Shown here: one piece after another, positions 38,301 to 45,089 of the stretch
Numbering within the stretch: position 1 is the first letter of the stretch
Layout: every line of letters starts with the position of its first letter
Source of the DNA: Pseudovibrio exalbescens
Lineage (GTDB): Bacteria; Pseudomonadota; Alphaproteobacteria; Rhizobiales; Stappiaceae
Length of the DNA: 64,000 nucleotides
Assembly (NCBI RefSeq): GCF_028737195.1
Contig: NZ_JAQZAJ010000002.1
Span: 496,001 to 560,000, forward strand
Direction: 5' to 3'
Program-made: the position numbers and the translations under genes
The notes under the pieces: generated by a model
Told to the model about the DNA's origin: nothing
What the model saw: the letters and a program-made list of their open reading frames with translations, nothing else
Databases searched by the model: none

Positions 38301-38781
38301 CCGCCTTTTGGAAATTCTGCCGGAGCTGCCCGAGACGGAGCGTCACGCAGCCATGGAACGCTACATCGCCATTGCCTTGCCGGAGGCGTTCCGCGACCGC
38401 GAGGAAGACTTGCGCAAGGATGTGCTCGGCGTCTTGCATCACCCAGAATACAGCGCGCTGTTCACCGTTGAAGGGCAGGCTGAAGTCCCCATTCAGGGGC
38501 TGCTCAAAGATGAAGCCGGGCAGGATGTGGAGGTGTCAGGCATCATCGACCGGCTCGTTTTGCAAGGGGATGAGCTTTGGATTGTCGACTATAAAACCAA
38601 TTCACAGCTTCCTGATCATCCGTCAGCGGTGAGTGAAGAGTATGCAGCGCAGCTTGCGGTTTATAAGAAATTGCTCATAAACCTCTATCCCACTAAGAAA
38701 ATCCGAGGTTTTCTGCTCTACACCGGTGGCCCGGTCCTCTTTGAGGTGCCGCAGGAGCGACTGGATCATTTCAATTTCTAA
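35311..38781 (+). CDS. addA: Double-strand break repair helicase AddA
   Basis: 1156-residue UvrD-family helicase with a C-terminal nuclease. Walker A SANAGSGKTFVLARR (in short NAGSGKT) is near residue 24, TFTKAAAAEM follows, the DEAQDTSPRQW motif (Walker B/motif II) is near residue 400, VGDEKQSIYSFQGA (in short GDEKQSIYSF) near 445, VMTVHGSKGLEAPFV-like text (here IMTVHGSKGLEAP) near 780, and the nuclease motif IVDYKTNSQ is near 1093. I start at the ATG at 35311, which overlaps the addB stop; an ATG 33 bases earlier lies inside addB. addA and addB are clearly one operon. Confidence 0.96.
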   Translation: MQIPAKTLESQAKAAHPLNSAWVSANAGSGKTFVLARRVIRLLLNGTDPSRILCLTFTKAAAAEMATRVFDILAFWTSLSDAELAKELEVIEGRPPEPKKVSEARRLFARALETPGGLKIQTIHAFCEALLHQFPLEANVAGHFSVLDDRIADELLSEARARVLHRAEVDPDTDLGRALALLIELLPDAGVESALSELIGKRDAFYRWIVAAGSLENALGELIASFGLTANDTPEAIDAAFKSECLLSSQEVKAYAEALRTGTKTDQGRADAMLATLAAPTDEVWRRSWLDVFLTQKMEPRKSLGTKKIQEGFPHVIEHMMEEQQRLLSLLEKRAAAITVAGTKAILHLSDAVLQHYEKDKIQRGFLDFEDLVVRAANLLSRSDAARWVQYKLDQGLDHILVDEAQDTSPRQWEVIGALAEEFFAGEGARAGVRTIFAVGDEKQSIYSFQGAVPAYFAQMRDFFKRRAGEAQKTFEAIELNLSFRSTPDVLGAVDKVFEVPEAYAGLSQDNLAPVHEAIRRNDPGLVEIWPLEEHADIEEPEDWTEPVDRIGSSNPMMRLARRIAGQIRDWDENGVASPGDVLVLVRKRGPFVDALNRELKRLDVPAAGADRLTLTDHIAVQDLVALGRFILLAEDDMSLACTLKSPLFGLSDDDLFEIAHETPGRPRPGTLWQMLVRKADSSEKWAAIRSQLEDWRDRADFVPPFEFYARILGGDGHRLNFRRRLGSEVDDVLDEFLALTITFEQTGTPGLEGFLAWLAAAPTEIKRELNNAKGMVRIMTVHGSKGLEAPFVILADNCSAPVSAHHDPVMLEKARQNDEKAANALVWLPTSALRTPWHKEALQAMRDGQEEEYRRLLYVAMTRAKDRLVVCGWSPKRGPHANCWYSIIDRGLAAESRPQLDQLGNTIGLRWTRDGVEKEEPKLGGTKAEPVNAAVSLPAWVTRNVSAPDRLRRLKPSAAFEEMETKQGIEPPSPIQALEAARQPESWPLVRGRMVHRLLEILPELPETERHAAMERYIAIALPEAFRDREEDLRKDVLGVLHHPEYSALFTVEGQAEVPIQGLLKDEAGQDVEVSGIIDRLVLQGDELWIVDYKTNSQLPDHPSAVSEEYAAQLAVYKKLLINLYPTKKIRGFLLYTGGPVLFEVPQERLDHFNF

Positions 38782-38804
38782 GAGGATCTTGGAAATCGGT
38801 TTGC

Positions 38805-38833
38805 TTGACGCTTAAGGTTCGGCTTCCTACCTT
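38805..38833 (+). promoter_or_regulatory. Candidate promoter of trxA
   Basis: TTGACG (38805-38810) and TACCTT (38828-38833) are 17 bases apart, 57 bases before the trxA ATG. The -35 element is nearly ideal for the housekeeping sigma factor. Confidence 0.6.
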
Positions 38834-38889
38834 CGACACAACGGAGCCGCCCTGTCGGGTGACTCGAGAAAACAGAAACGAGGCACGAA

Positions 38890-39210
38890 ATGGCGACTGT
38901 AAACGTCAGCGACGACACATTTGAAACCGAAGTCCTGAAAAGCTCCACACCTGTGCTGGTGGACTTCTGGGCGACATGGTGCGGCCCTTGTAAGATGATC
39001 GCTCCGTCTCTTGAAGAAATTTCTGACGAGATGAGTGGCGCTGTGAAGATTGCCAAGCTGGACATCGATTCCAATCAGCAGGCCGCAATGAACTATGGTG
39101 TGCGTTCGATCCCGACGATGATCCTGTTCAAGGACGGTGAGCCTGCAGCCACGCTCGTTGGCGCACATCCAAAAGGCAAGATTGCAGATTGGATCAAGCA
39201 GTACTCGTAG
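38890..39210 (+). CDS. trxA: Thioredoxin
   Basis: General cytoplasmic disulfide reductase of 106 residues. The active site WCGPC has Cys31 and Cys34, preceded by VDFWATW; the cis-Pro loop is [11 protein letters not shown] near residue 75. The length is exactly that of classical thioredoxin 1. It is transcribed alone between addA and grpE, with a good promoter and a terminator. It is a common neighbour of addA in this order. Confidence 0.98.
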   Translation: MATVNVSDDTFETEVLKSSTPVLVDFWATWCGPCKMIAPSLEEISDEMSGAVKIAKLDIDSNQQAAMNYGVRSIPTMILFKDGEPAATLVGAHPKGKIADWIKQYS

Positions 39211-39252
39211 GCCCACTGAAAAGCCGCTGAGAAACCTGTTTGTTTAGCGGAA

Positions 39253-39288
39253 CTCCGGTCACACATGTGGCCGGAGGCCTTTTGTTTT
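39253..39288 (+). terminator. Terminator after trxA
   Basis: CTCCGGTCACA and TGTGGCCGGAG form a long stem with one G-U pair, followed by GCCTTTTGTTTT. It lies about 42 bases after the trxA stop. Confidence 0.88.
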
Positions 39289-39383
39289 AAGCAATCTTCG
39301 CCTAAATAAGACGCTGGGCCTGCACTTGGCAGGCAATCTGTCTGCATGAGCTCTTTGATGAGCCTGTAACGAGTGGGATAAGG

Positions 39384-40034
39384 ATGACAAACGAAAGCAA
39401 GAACCCTGAAGAGGAACTCAGCAACGTAACCCCTGAGGCTACTGAGAGTGCTGAAGCTCTGGAAACTCCGCTAGAGGAAGGGGTGCTCGAGTTTGAAGAC
39501 CCATCAGCTGTTCTGGCAGCAGAAAACGCTGAGCTTAAAGAGCGCGCTCTGCGCCTGATGGCTGAGATGGAGAACCTTCGTCGTCGCACCGAAAAGGAAG
39601 TACGTGACGCGAAAGCCTACGCGGTTGCTTCCTTCGCGCGTGACATGCTGGTCGTCAACGACAACCTCGGCCGTGCGATTGAAGCCCTGCCTGAGGAAGC
39701 GCGTTCAAATGGAGACAGCTCTCTGGCTTCTCTGATTGAAGGCGTTGAAATGGTGGAGCGCGACATGCTGAACCAGCTGGAAAAGCATGGCGTGAAGCGC
39801 ATCAGCCCAGAAGGCGACAAGTTCGACCCGAACTTCCATCAGGCCATGTTTGAAGTTCCAAACCCAGAAGTGCCAAACGGCACGGTGGTTCAGGTGGTTC
39901 AGGCAGGCTATGTGATCGGCGACCGGGTTTTGCGTCCAGCCATGGTTGGCGTGTCCAAGGGCGGCCCAAAAGCTGCGACAAATCCGGCAGACAAGCCTGC
40001 AGAGCCGGGTTCAACTGTCGATAAAAGCGCCTGA
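39384..40034 (+). CDS. grpE: Nucleotide-exchange factor GrpE
   Basis: Cofactor that releases ADP from DnaK. It has an acidic N-terminal tail (about residues 1-45), a long dimerising coiled coil with [23 protein letters not shown] (in short [14 protein letters not shown]) and the C-terminal beta domain with [30 protein letters not shown] (in short [11 protein letters not shown] and [11 protein letters not shown]). The length of 216 residues is typical. GGATAAGG precedes the ATG. dnaK and dnaJ are not adjacent here. Confidence 0.97.
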   Translation: MTNESKNPEEELSNVTPEATESAEALETPLEEGVLEFEDPSAVLAAENAELKERALRLMAEMENLRRRTEKEVRDAKAYAVASFARDMLVVNDNLGRAIEALPEEARSNGDSSLASLIEGVEMVERDMLNQLEKHGVKRISPEGDKFDPNFHQAMFEVPNPEVPNGTVVQVVQAGYVIGDRVLRPAMVGVSKGGPKAATNPADKPAEPGSTVDKSA

Positions 40035-40060
40035 CCATTGACTTTGCGGCGATGTTAAGT

Positions 40061-40089
40061 AAAGCGGGGCCTTACAGCTCCGCTTTTTT
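40061..40089 (+). terminator. Terminator after grpE
   Basis: AGCGGGGC and GCTCCGCT pair (one G-U) around a 6-base loop and are followed by six Ts. Confidence 0.88.
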
Positions 40090-40162
40090 GTTGGCTGAAA
40101 GCGAGCTGATCCTCATACAACAATGGCACTGAGTTCAGGCCCATCTGGCAGAGCAGACCGCA

Positions 40163-40801
40163 ATGATCGCTTGGCAGTATCTCGATTATCTTGGCGTGGC
40201 CGTTTTCGCTATCACAGGCGGCCTTGTTGCCGCGCGTTTGCGGCAGGATTTGATCGCTTTTTTGTTCTTCTGCACGCTGACGGGCATTGGCGGCGGAACT
40301 CTTCGAGATGTGCTGCTCGACGCGCCCGTGTTCTGGACCCAGAATGAGTCCTACCTGATCATCTGTGGCGCAGTGGCTGTCCTCATGTGGTTTACAGCGC
40401 ACATTTGGGAGCGCCTCGACAAGCCGATCCGCTGGATGGATGCGCTCGGAATCGCGGCCTACTGCGTGATGGGGGCTGCAAAAGCCCTCACGTTTGGGGA
40501 GGCCTACTTTGTGGCCATTCTCATGGGCGTCGCCACGGCGACCTGTGGCGGCATCATCCGGGACATCGTTGCTGGTCAACCGTCGGCCATTAGCCAGCGT
40601 GAGGTCTATGTGGCTGCCACTTTTGCTGGCGCAACGGCCTATGTGGTCGTGCATGCCTTTGCGCTTGGAGACAATTGGGCCGCGCTGGCCGGCTTCTCCG
40701 TGGCCATGCTTCTGCGGGGCGGGGCACTGACCTTTGGTTGGTCTTTGCCAACCTACTTGCCTCCTGCAGACCGGAAAAAGAAAAAGCAGAAGGCGGACTA
40801 A
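40163..40801 (+). CDS. TRIC-type (UPF0126/YicG) membrane protein
   Basis: 212-residue inner-membrane protein with seven hydrophobic segments in two related halves. Each half carries the family's glycine-rich arginine motif: GIGGGTLRDVLLD near residue 42 and ATCGGIIRDIV near residue 128. The family includes prokaryotic TRIC trimeric cation channels; some members have been linked to glycine uptake, so the substrate is open. The C-terminus is strongly basic (RKKKKQK). Its stop overlaps the end of the convergent ornithine cyclodeaminase-family gene by four bases. Confidence 0.88.
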   Translation: MIAWQYLDYLGVAVFAITGGLVAARLRQDLIAFLFFCTLTGIGGGTLRDVLLDAPVFWTQNESYLIICGAVAVLMWFTAHIWERLDKPIRWMDALGIAAYCVMGAAKALTFGEAYFVAILMGVATATCGGIIRDIVAGQPSAISQREVYVAATFAGATAYVVVHAFALGDNWAALAGFSVAMLLRGGALTFGWSLPTYLPPADRKKKKQKAD

Positions 40802-41760
40802 ACCCGCATGAAGACATGGCTTGCTGCCGCAAGATCTTCAATTGCGGTGCCGACGGATTTGAAAAGTGTCTTTTGATCGTAAAACCGGCGTCCGGCCTTG
40901 GTGCCTTGGCACAGCTCGGTGAGATCGGCAGCGATATCGGCGCGGGTGATCAAATTGTCTTCCAAGGGGCGGACCAGATCTCCAGCACGGCTCAAGGCAC
41001 CCTCATAGCTGTCTACAAACAGGCGGCAATCTTGCACCGCCTGGTCATCACATTCGCGCATGTGTGGCAAGTAGGCGCCCATCAAGTCGAGGTGACAGCC
41101 TGCTGACAGCCATGCTCCGTGCACAAGAGGGTCAGTTGACAGGGTAGCGCAGGAAATGATGTCTGCGCCCCGCACAGCGCCCTCCAGATCCGCCGTCGCG
41201 CTGATCTTCACGCCAGGTATCTTGACGCGGGCGGCGAGCGACTCCGCAGTCTTGTTGGTCCGGTTCCAGATCAGAACCTCAGATATGGGCCTGACGGCGC
41301 AATGCGCGCGAATGAGGAAAGGTGCAAGGCCGCCCGCACCTATCATCAGCAGGCGTTTTGAATCCTCTCTGGAAAGATAGGAGGAGGCAAGCGCAGAGGT
41401 CGCAGAGGCCCGCCACAACGTCAGCTCCCTGCCATCAAGAACTGCAAGGGGCTGGCCGGTCTTCCCGGATTGCAGAAGATAGACGCCCATGACCGTTGGA
41501 AGGTTGTCTCTGCGGTTTTCCGGAATCACGGAGGAAATTTTTGTGCCGATAAAACCCCGGTCGCTGGTGCCCTGCGCCCGAAAATCGTTCCACGACGGCA
41601 TAAGGACCAGTGAAGCTGTCGCCTCGTTGTTAGGCCGTTCTATCCGCAGATGATGCGCTGGCGGCGTAATGCAGCCAGTCCGGAAGGCACGGCGCAGGGT
41701 TTCTGCGAGTTCGCGAATGGTCATCACAGCATTGATTTCCTGCGCTGTGATTACCCTCAT
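40798..41760 (-). CDS. Ornithine cyclodeaminase / mu-crystallin family protein
   Basis: NAD(P)-dependent enzyme family of 320 residues. Visible features are the KISSVIPENRRDNLPTV segment (in short ISSVIPENR; the substrate carboxylate loop, near residue 76), the Rossmann glycine motif LMIGAGGLAPFLIRAH (in short GAGGLAPFL) near 140, and the GAHLDLMG-like SAGCHLDLMGAY near 220. Known members include ornithine cyclodeaminase, alanine dehydrogenase and ketimine reductases, and I cannot choose between them. No amino-acid operon surrounds it. It is 25 bases downstream of the LapA-domain gene on the same strand, so it may be part of the sppA-ihfB-lapA transcript. Confidence 0.87.
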   Translation of the reverse strand: MRVITAQEINAVMTIRELAETLRRAFRTGCITPPAHHLRIERPNNEATASLVLMPSWNDFRAQGTSDRGFIGTKISSVIPENRRDNLPTVMGVYLLQSGKTGQPLAVLDGRELTLWRASATSALASSYLSREDSKRLLMIGAGGLAPFLIRAHCAVRPISEVLIWNRTNKTAESLAARVKIPGVKISATADLEGAVRGADIISCATLSTDPLVHGAWLSAGCHLDLMGAYLPHMRECDDQAVQDCRLFVDSYEGALSRAGDLVRPLEDNLITRADIAADLTELCQGTKAGRRFYDQKTLFKSVGTAIEDLAAASHVFMRV

Positions 41761-41785
41761 CGCGAACTCCTCAACTCAAGATGTG

Positions 41786-42139
41786 TTAGGCGGCCTTCTT
41801 CTTGTCCGGCATCGGCAGGCTTGGTGCCGTACCCACGGTCGCCACTTGTTTCAGGCGCTCCGCCTCGTTCTTCAGCTCCGCCGCTTCACGGCGCTTTACC
41901 CGCGCTTCCTTGCGATAGCGACCCTGTTTGGCCCAAGAGGCGATGCCGCCAATGAGCACGCCTACGGCGACGGCTGCAAACAACAACCAGAACACCGGAA
42001 TGTTAAAGGCCAGAGCCGTGTCTGTCGGGTTGAACGGATTGAGTGACACCGTCACCGAGTGCCTGTTGGCGATTGCCAGTGCAATCAAAACCACTGCGAT
42101 GGGTATCAGCAGAAGATTCCTAAGGAACCGTGTCACCAT
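41786..42139 (-). CDS. LapA-domain membrane protein
   Basis: 117-residue protein with two transmembrane helices (about residues 7-25 and 46-66) and a long basic, probably coiled-coil cytoplasmic tail (about 69-117, many Arg/Lys/Glu). NRHSVTVSLNPF between the helices is typical of the LapA/DUF1049 family, which in E. coli assists lipopolysaccharide assembly (LapA-LapB). Directly downstream of ihfB, a common order in alphaproteobacteria. Confidence 0.85.
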   Translation of the reverse strand: MVTRFLRNLLLIPIAVVLIALAIANRHSVTVSLNPFNPTDTALAFNIPVFWLLFAAVAVGVLIGGIASWAKQGRYRKEARVKRREAAELKNEAERLKQVATVGTAPSLPMPDKKKAA

Positions 42140-42151
42140 TTCTCTCCAAGA

Positions 42152-42454
42152 TCAGTCGTCTTCACCGTGATCAACGCCACCGTTCAGCCGTTCTCTCATT
42201 TCCTTGCCGGTCTTGAAGAACGGAACGTACTTCTCGCTTACCTCGACCTTTTGGCCGGTGCGAGGGTTGCGTCCCGTGCGGGCCGGACGGTTTTTCACCG
42301 AAAAAGCCCCAAAACCGCGTAACTCCACGCGATCCCCGCGCATGAGGGCTGAGGTTATCTCATCGAGAATTGCATTCACGATGTTCTCCACGTCCCGTTG
42401 ATAGAGATGCGGATTCTGTTCGGCGATCGTTTGAACCAATTCTGATTTAATCAT
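42152..42454 (-). CDS. ihfB: Integration host factor beta subunit
   Basis: DNA-bending HU/IHF family protein of 100 residues. The N-terminal helix pair begins MIKSELVQ; the beta arm carries [12 protein letters not shown] with the intercalating proline of RNPRTG; the ending [11 protein letters not shown] is typical of IHF-beta. I place the start at 42454, behind AAGGGGGGG. The start lies 8 bases inside sppA, suggesting coupled translation. The tail (GGVDHGEDD) is slightly longer than in E. coli. Confidence 0.95.
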   Translation of the reverse strand: MIKSELVQTIAEQNPHLYQRDVENIVNAILDEITSALMRGDRVELRGFGAFSVKNRPARTGRNPRTGQKVEVSEKYVPFFKTGKEMRERLNGGVDHGEDD

Positions 42455-43457
42455 GTTCTGCCCCCCCTTGCATAGAGCGAGTTGCCGCACCCGGAGCGTG
42501 CCAAACAGACACCAGACCGTCAAGCGACGAAGCCTGATCACCGAGGTTCTTTGCGGAATAGATCAATGCGTTCAAAAGATAATCCAGATTAGCTGGCAAG
42601 GAATTGCCAGAGCTGGCGTTTGCAAAAAGGCCAAGTTCCGTTTCTTTCGGTATCTTCCAATCGATAACCTTGAGATCGGATGGCACATTGCGTTCTTCTT
42701 CAAGCCACGTGATGGCAACTTCTTCGCCGCCGATGGCATCAACAAGCTTGTTTTCAACGGCCTGATGGCCGCTGTACACCTGCCCATTGGCCAGTGCGTG
42801 TGCTTCTTCAGATGTAAATCCACGCCGCTCGGCTACCAGCCCAACGAACCATTCGTAGGAATCCGTGACCAGACTCTCCAAAACCGCCTTGGCCTCTGGC
42901 GAGGCGGGCTCATAGAAGTTGGGTTCGGCCTTCAAGGGAGAACTCTTCACGGTGTCCATTTCCAGCCCGATCATGTCCAGCAAGCCCTTGGCGTTCCCGA
43001 ACTGAAAAAGAACCCCGATTGAACCCGTTAGAGAGTTGTATCGAGCAACCACATGGTCTGCGGCAATCGCCGTCATGTAGCCTGCCGATGCACCAATGGT
43101 TCCGATTGTGGCTACAACCGGCTTTTCCTCCGCCAGCTTGCGCAGAGCGCCATAGAGGGCCTCTCCGCCTGTCGTCGTTCCGCCAGGAGAATTGATGGAA
43201 ACAATGACGCCGCGTACCGAATCGCTCTCCGCTATTCGGGAAATCATCTCCAACCGTTCGCGATCGTCAAGAATGGCACCATTCACGGTGATGCGCGCAA
43301 TGTGTTGGCGGGACTTCGAAAAGTCAGCAACGCTGGAGTTCATCAGAATGAACGTACCAATGCCTAAAACGACGATAAGGAAACAAAGGATGCGCCAGAA
43401 CGATACTTTCCGCCTCAATCGGCGGCGATCTATTACGATGTCGCTGTCCAAACTCAT
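42447..43457 (-). CDS. sppA: Signal peptide peptidase SppA, short type (S49)
   Basis: Membrane-anchored serine protease that degrades cleaved signal peptides. One N-terminal transmembrane helix (about residues 21-40) precedes the S49 domain. The nucleophile is Ser124 in [10 protein letters not shown] and the general base is Lys176 in [10 protein letters not shown]; the 52-residue spacing equals that of Bacillus SppA (Ser147/Lys199). At 336 residues it is the single-domain form. It is the first gene of a likely sppA-ihfB-lapA operon. A GGGAG 12 bases before the ATG is the best ribosome site, a longer spacing than usual. Confidence 0.94.
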   Translation of the reverse strand: MSLDSDIVIDRRRLRRKVSFWRILCFLIVVLGIGTFILMNSSVADFSKSRQHIARITVNGAILDDRERLEMISRIAESDSVRGVIVSINSPGGTTTGGEALYGALRKLAEEKPVVATIGTIGASAGYMTAIAADHVVARYNSLTGSIGVLFQFGNAKGLLDMIGLEMDTVKSSPLKAEPNFYEPASPEAKAVLESLVTDSYEWFVGLVAERRGFTSEEAHALANGQVYSGHQAVENKLVDAIGGEEVAITWLEEERNVPSDLKVIDWKIPKETELGLFANASSGNSLPANLDYLLNALIYSAKNLGDQASSLDGLVSVWHAPGAATRSMQGGAEHD

Positions 43458-43661
43458 AGGGGTGGTGGGCTCCCTGTTTACGCCTCAGCCTGACGCAGAT
43501 GTGCCGATCGCGGTTGCAAACGACGATCCATTCAAAATTCAAATGTTAGTATGAACCAGAAAAAGTCGCTTGAAAACAACCATCTGCGTCTTTTAGACGA
43601 ATCTGGCGAAGTTGCACCTGCCGAATTCGGCAGGTTACATCTATCAGTGGTTGTATTCGGG

Positions 43662-43961
43662 TCAGGATGTACCTAATTCCGCTTCTTCGCGGGCAATTGC
43701 CTGTTCCATGAGCTGTCGCCACAGCCCCTCATAGAAGTCCGGGTTCAAGTTTTCTGCGTCAGCATGGGCGCGGACGTTGCGCGCAACCTCTTCTACGCGT
43801 TCATTGATTCGGGCTGGCAGCCCCATTGGCTTCTTGATTTCGGCAGCGCGGTTGATGTAGCTCCACCGTTCCGCAAAAAGCGAAATCAGTTCTTTGTCCA
43901 GACGGTCAATCTCCTGCCGCAGTTGGGTCATGTCTGCGCAGTCTTGTGCTAAGCGATTCAT
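43662..43961 (-). CDS. Chorismate mutase (AroQ class)
   Basis: 99-residue all-helical chorismate mutase, which converts chorismate to prephenate for Phe/Tyr synthesis. Family residues are LRQEIDRLDKELISLFAERW (in short RQEIDRLDKELI), then a Lys in the AAEIKKP segment, and the C-terminal YEGLWRQLMEQAI helix, with the Arg and Lys side chains that bind the substrate carboxylates. I start at 43961, with AGAGG 6 bases upstream; a longer reading frame has no ribosome site. It is a free-standing mutase with no prephenate dehydratase fusion. Confidence 0.93.
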   Translation of the reverse strand: MNRLAQDCADMTQLRQEIDRLDKELISLFAERWSYINRAAEIKKPMGLPARINERVEEVARNVRAHADAENLNPDFYEGLWRQLMEQAIAREEAELGTS

Positions 43962-44225
43962 TCCTTGCCTCTTTTTTTGTGCGTCATGCTTAGGAGAACG
44001 CATAAAGATGTGCAAGCGCGGGCCGTTGCTTGGCAACTACTAAGGAACATTTGGGGAATTTGGAAAAAAGAGTGCCGCCAAGTTCCTCAGGAGGTGGGGG
44101 GGAGCTGGGAACAAGGCGGCATTATGAGTGGTCTATGGGACCAGTTGGACTTTCGTCCTTATTCAGGTCACTGTGTTTACCGGCTGCTCTGAAAATCCGG
44201 CGTGTCCAGTGATCGTTCTTACTTG
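43962..44225. other. Gene-free interval after chorismate mutase start
   Basis: 264 bases that must contain the chorismate mutase promoter on the minus strand. A 22-codon reading frame starting at 44124 on the plus strand has no ribosome site and looks accidental. I see no RNA gene or repeat here. Confidence 0.45.
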
Positions 44226-44404
44226 GCGCGATAGACTAGGGGCATAATCGATCGCGCTTTGTTTGGGAGCTCCGTAGCCGGTTGCTGCAAGGACGGCGTT
44301 CTAAGAAGAGCTCCCGCTCATCACTACGGCTTCGGGCGGACCGTAGGATGATCACGGTGCTGCGTTGCTTCCAACGCAAAATATCGTGGAGCGGTAATCA
44401 CCGC
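44226..44404. other. Dense cluster of perfect inverted repeats (possible structured RNA)
   Basis: Five inverted repeats follow in 180 bases: GCGCGAT/ATCGCGC (44226-44257, followed by TTTGTTT on the plus strand), GGGAGCTC/GAGCTCCC (44265-44315, enclosing GCCG/CGGC), CTACGG/CCGTAG extended to an 11-bp stem with one bulged A (44319-44351), TGCGTTG/CAACGCA with a CTTC loop (44361-44378) and GCGGT/ACCGC with an AATC loop (44391-44404). The CCGTAG at 44272-44277 could compete for the same CTACGG arm. The last three overlap the small reading frame on the minus strand. I cannot match this to 6S, SRP, tmRNA or RNase P RNA. Strand and existence of a transcript are unproven. Confidence 0.4.
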
Positions 44405-44473
44405 AGATGCTGCGAGCGCTAGAGACATGAATACTGGAAAGATCATGATCAGCTCTGCTGGGTTTGTGCTCAC
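44324..44473 (-). CDS. Small single-pass membrane protein, 49 residues (unrecognised)
   Basis: A short frame starting with GTG at 44473, preceded by GGAGGG (44479-44484) at an ideal 5-base spacing, and ending with TAG at 44324. The product has a 7-residue polar start (STNPAE), a hydrophobic helix (about residues 8-28: LIMIFPVFMSLALAASAVIT) and a short charged tail rich in His, Arg and Pro (EATQHRDHPTVRPKP). This looks like a membrane-anchored small protein with its C-terminus in one compartment. Nothing else in the interval has such a good ribosome site. I do not recognise the family. The coding evidence is the Shine-Dalgarno, the helix and clean ends; a shared structured region is the main rival explanation. 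Confidence 0.55.
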   Translation of the reverse strand: MSTNPAELIMIFPVFMSLALAASAVITAPRYFALEATQHRDHPTVRPKP

Positions 44474-44484
44474 AGCGACCCTCC

Positions 44485-45089
44485 GTTCTTTTTATTTTTT
44501 ACGTAAGGGTAATTTACACAAAGCATGCCAGTTTGGAATAGCGATAAAAACGGGAATTTTTGCCAGTTTGCAGCCGTGAAGTAGCAATCTGCAACTTGGG
44601 GTGATAGAAATGACAGGTATGGCTAAGCAATATGCAATTGTGCCCGAAACAAGGCGTACAACGTTTGATAGCTATCCCCGGATCACTGGCATTTCTTGGG
44701 TATATCTTGTTAAAAGATAACTCTGCGTAACATGGCATGTTGCGCCGAAGGTTTTTTTCAATAATATGTGCGACCTTTCCCGGCTACTTAATATCCGTCA
44801 ACTTTCAAGTGATTGTGGCGCAAAAGTGCAGAGAATTTAGTAGTTTCTGCAGTGTTTTTGAAATTTTGACAGGTATTCGATACTCCTCGCGCAACGAAAA
44901 AACAGTGAACAGTGTGTTCATCTTTTAGAACATGTTGCCTTGCGAAAGGTTTTCCTCGGAATGGTTTTTTAATAATATGATTTTTTGAGGCATGAGGTTC
45001 TGCCGCTAAGGCAATTTTTGGATGCTTCTTACCCATTCGACTGATGATTAACTCGACAGTTCTACTGGAGGTGGCGCACAGTTCCTCCG
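44485..45089. other. AT-rich interval without convincing genes
   Basis: About 600 bases, clearly more AT-rich than the rest of the window, with many runs of T and A. Several 60-80 codon open frames exist but lack ribosome sites and have low-complexity, Cys-rich products. It should hold promoters for the small gene at 44324-44473 (minus) and the acetyltransferase gene at 45090 (plus). Low GC could mark old horizontal DNA or simply a long regulatory region. Confidence 0.5.

Noticed and set aside
37276-38442. A 388-codon antisense frame inside addA
   Set aside because: It has no ribosome site or family signature and covers the conserved helicase and nuclease motifs of addA on the other strand.
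43435-43554. A 39-codon plus-strand frame over the sppA start
   Set aside because: It is antisense to the sppA N-terminus and has no ribosome site, so it is better explained as a shadow.
44226-44404. 6S RNA, SRP RNA, tmRNA or RNase P RNA
   Set aside because: I looked for the GGAAGCAGC-type SRP loop, the tmRNA GGGGGCGAAACGG start, RNase P P4 and a long 6S rod; none is present.
44514-44738. A 74-codon minus-strand frame in the AT-rich interval
   Set aside because: The product is Cys/Lys/Tyr-rich without a domain and no Shine-Dalgarno precedes it; likely accidental in AT-rich DNA.
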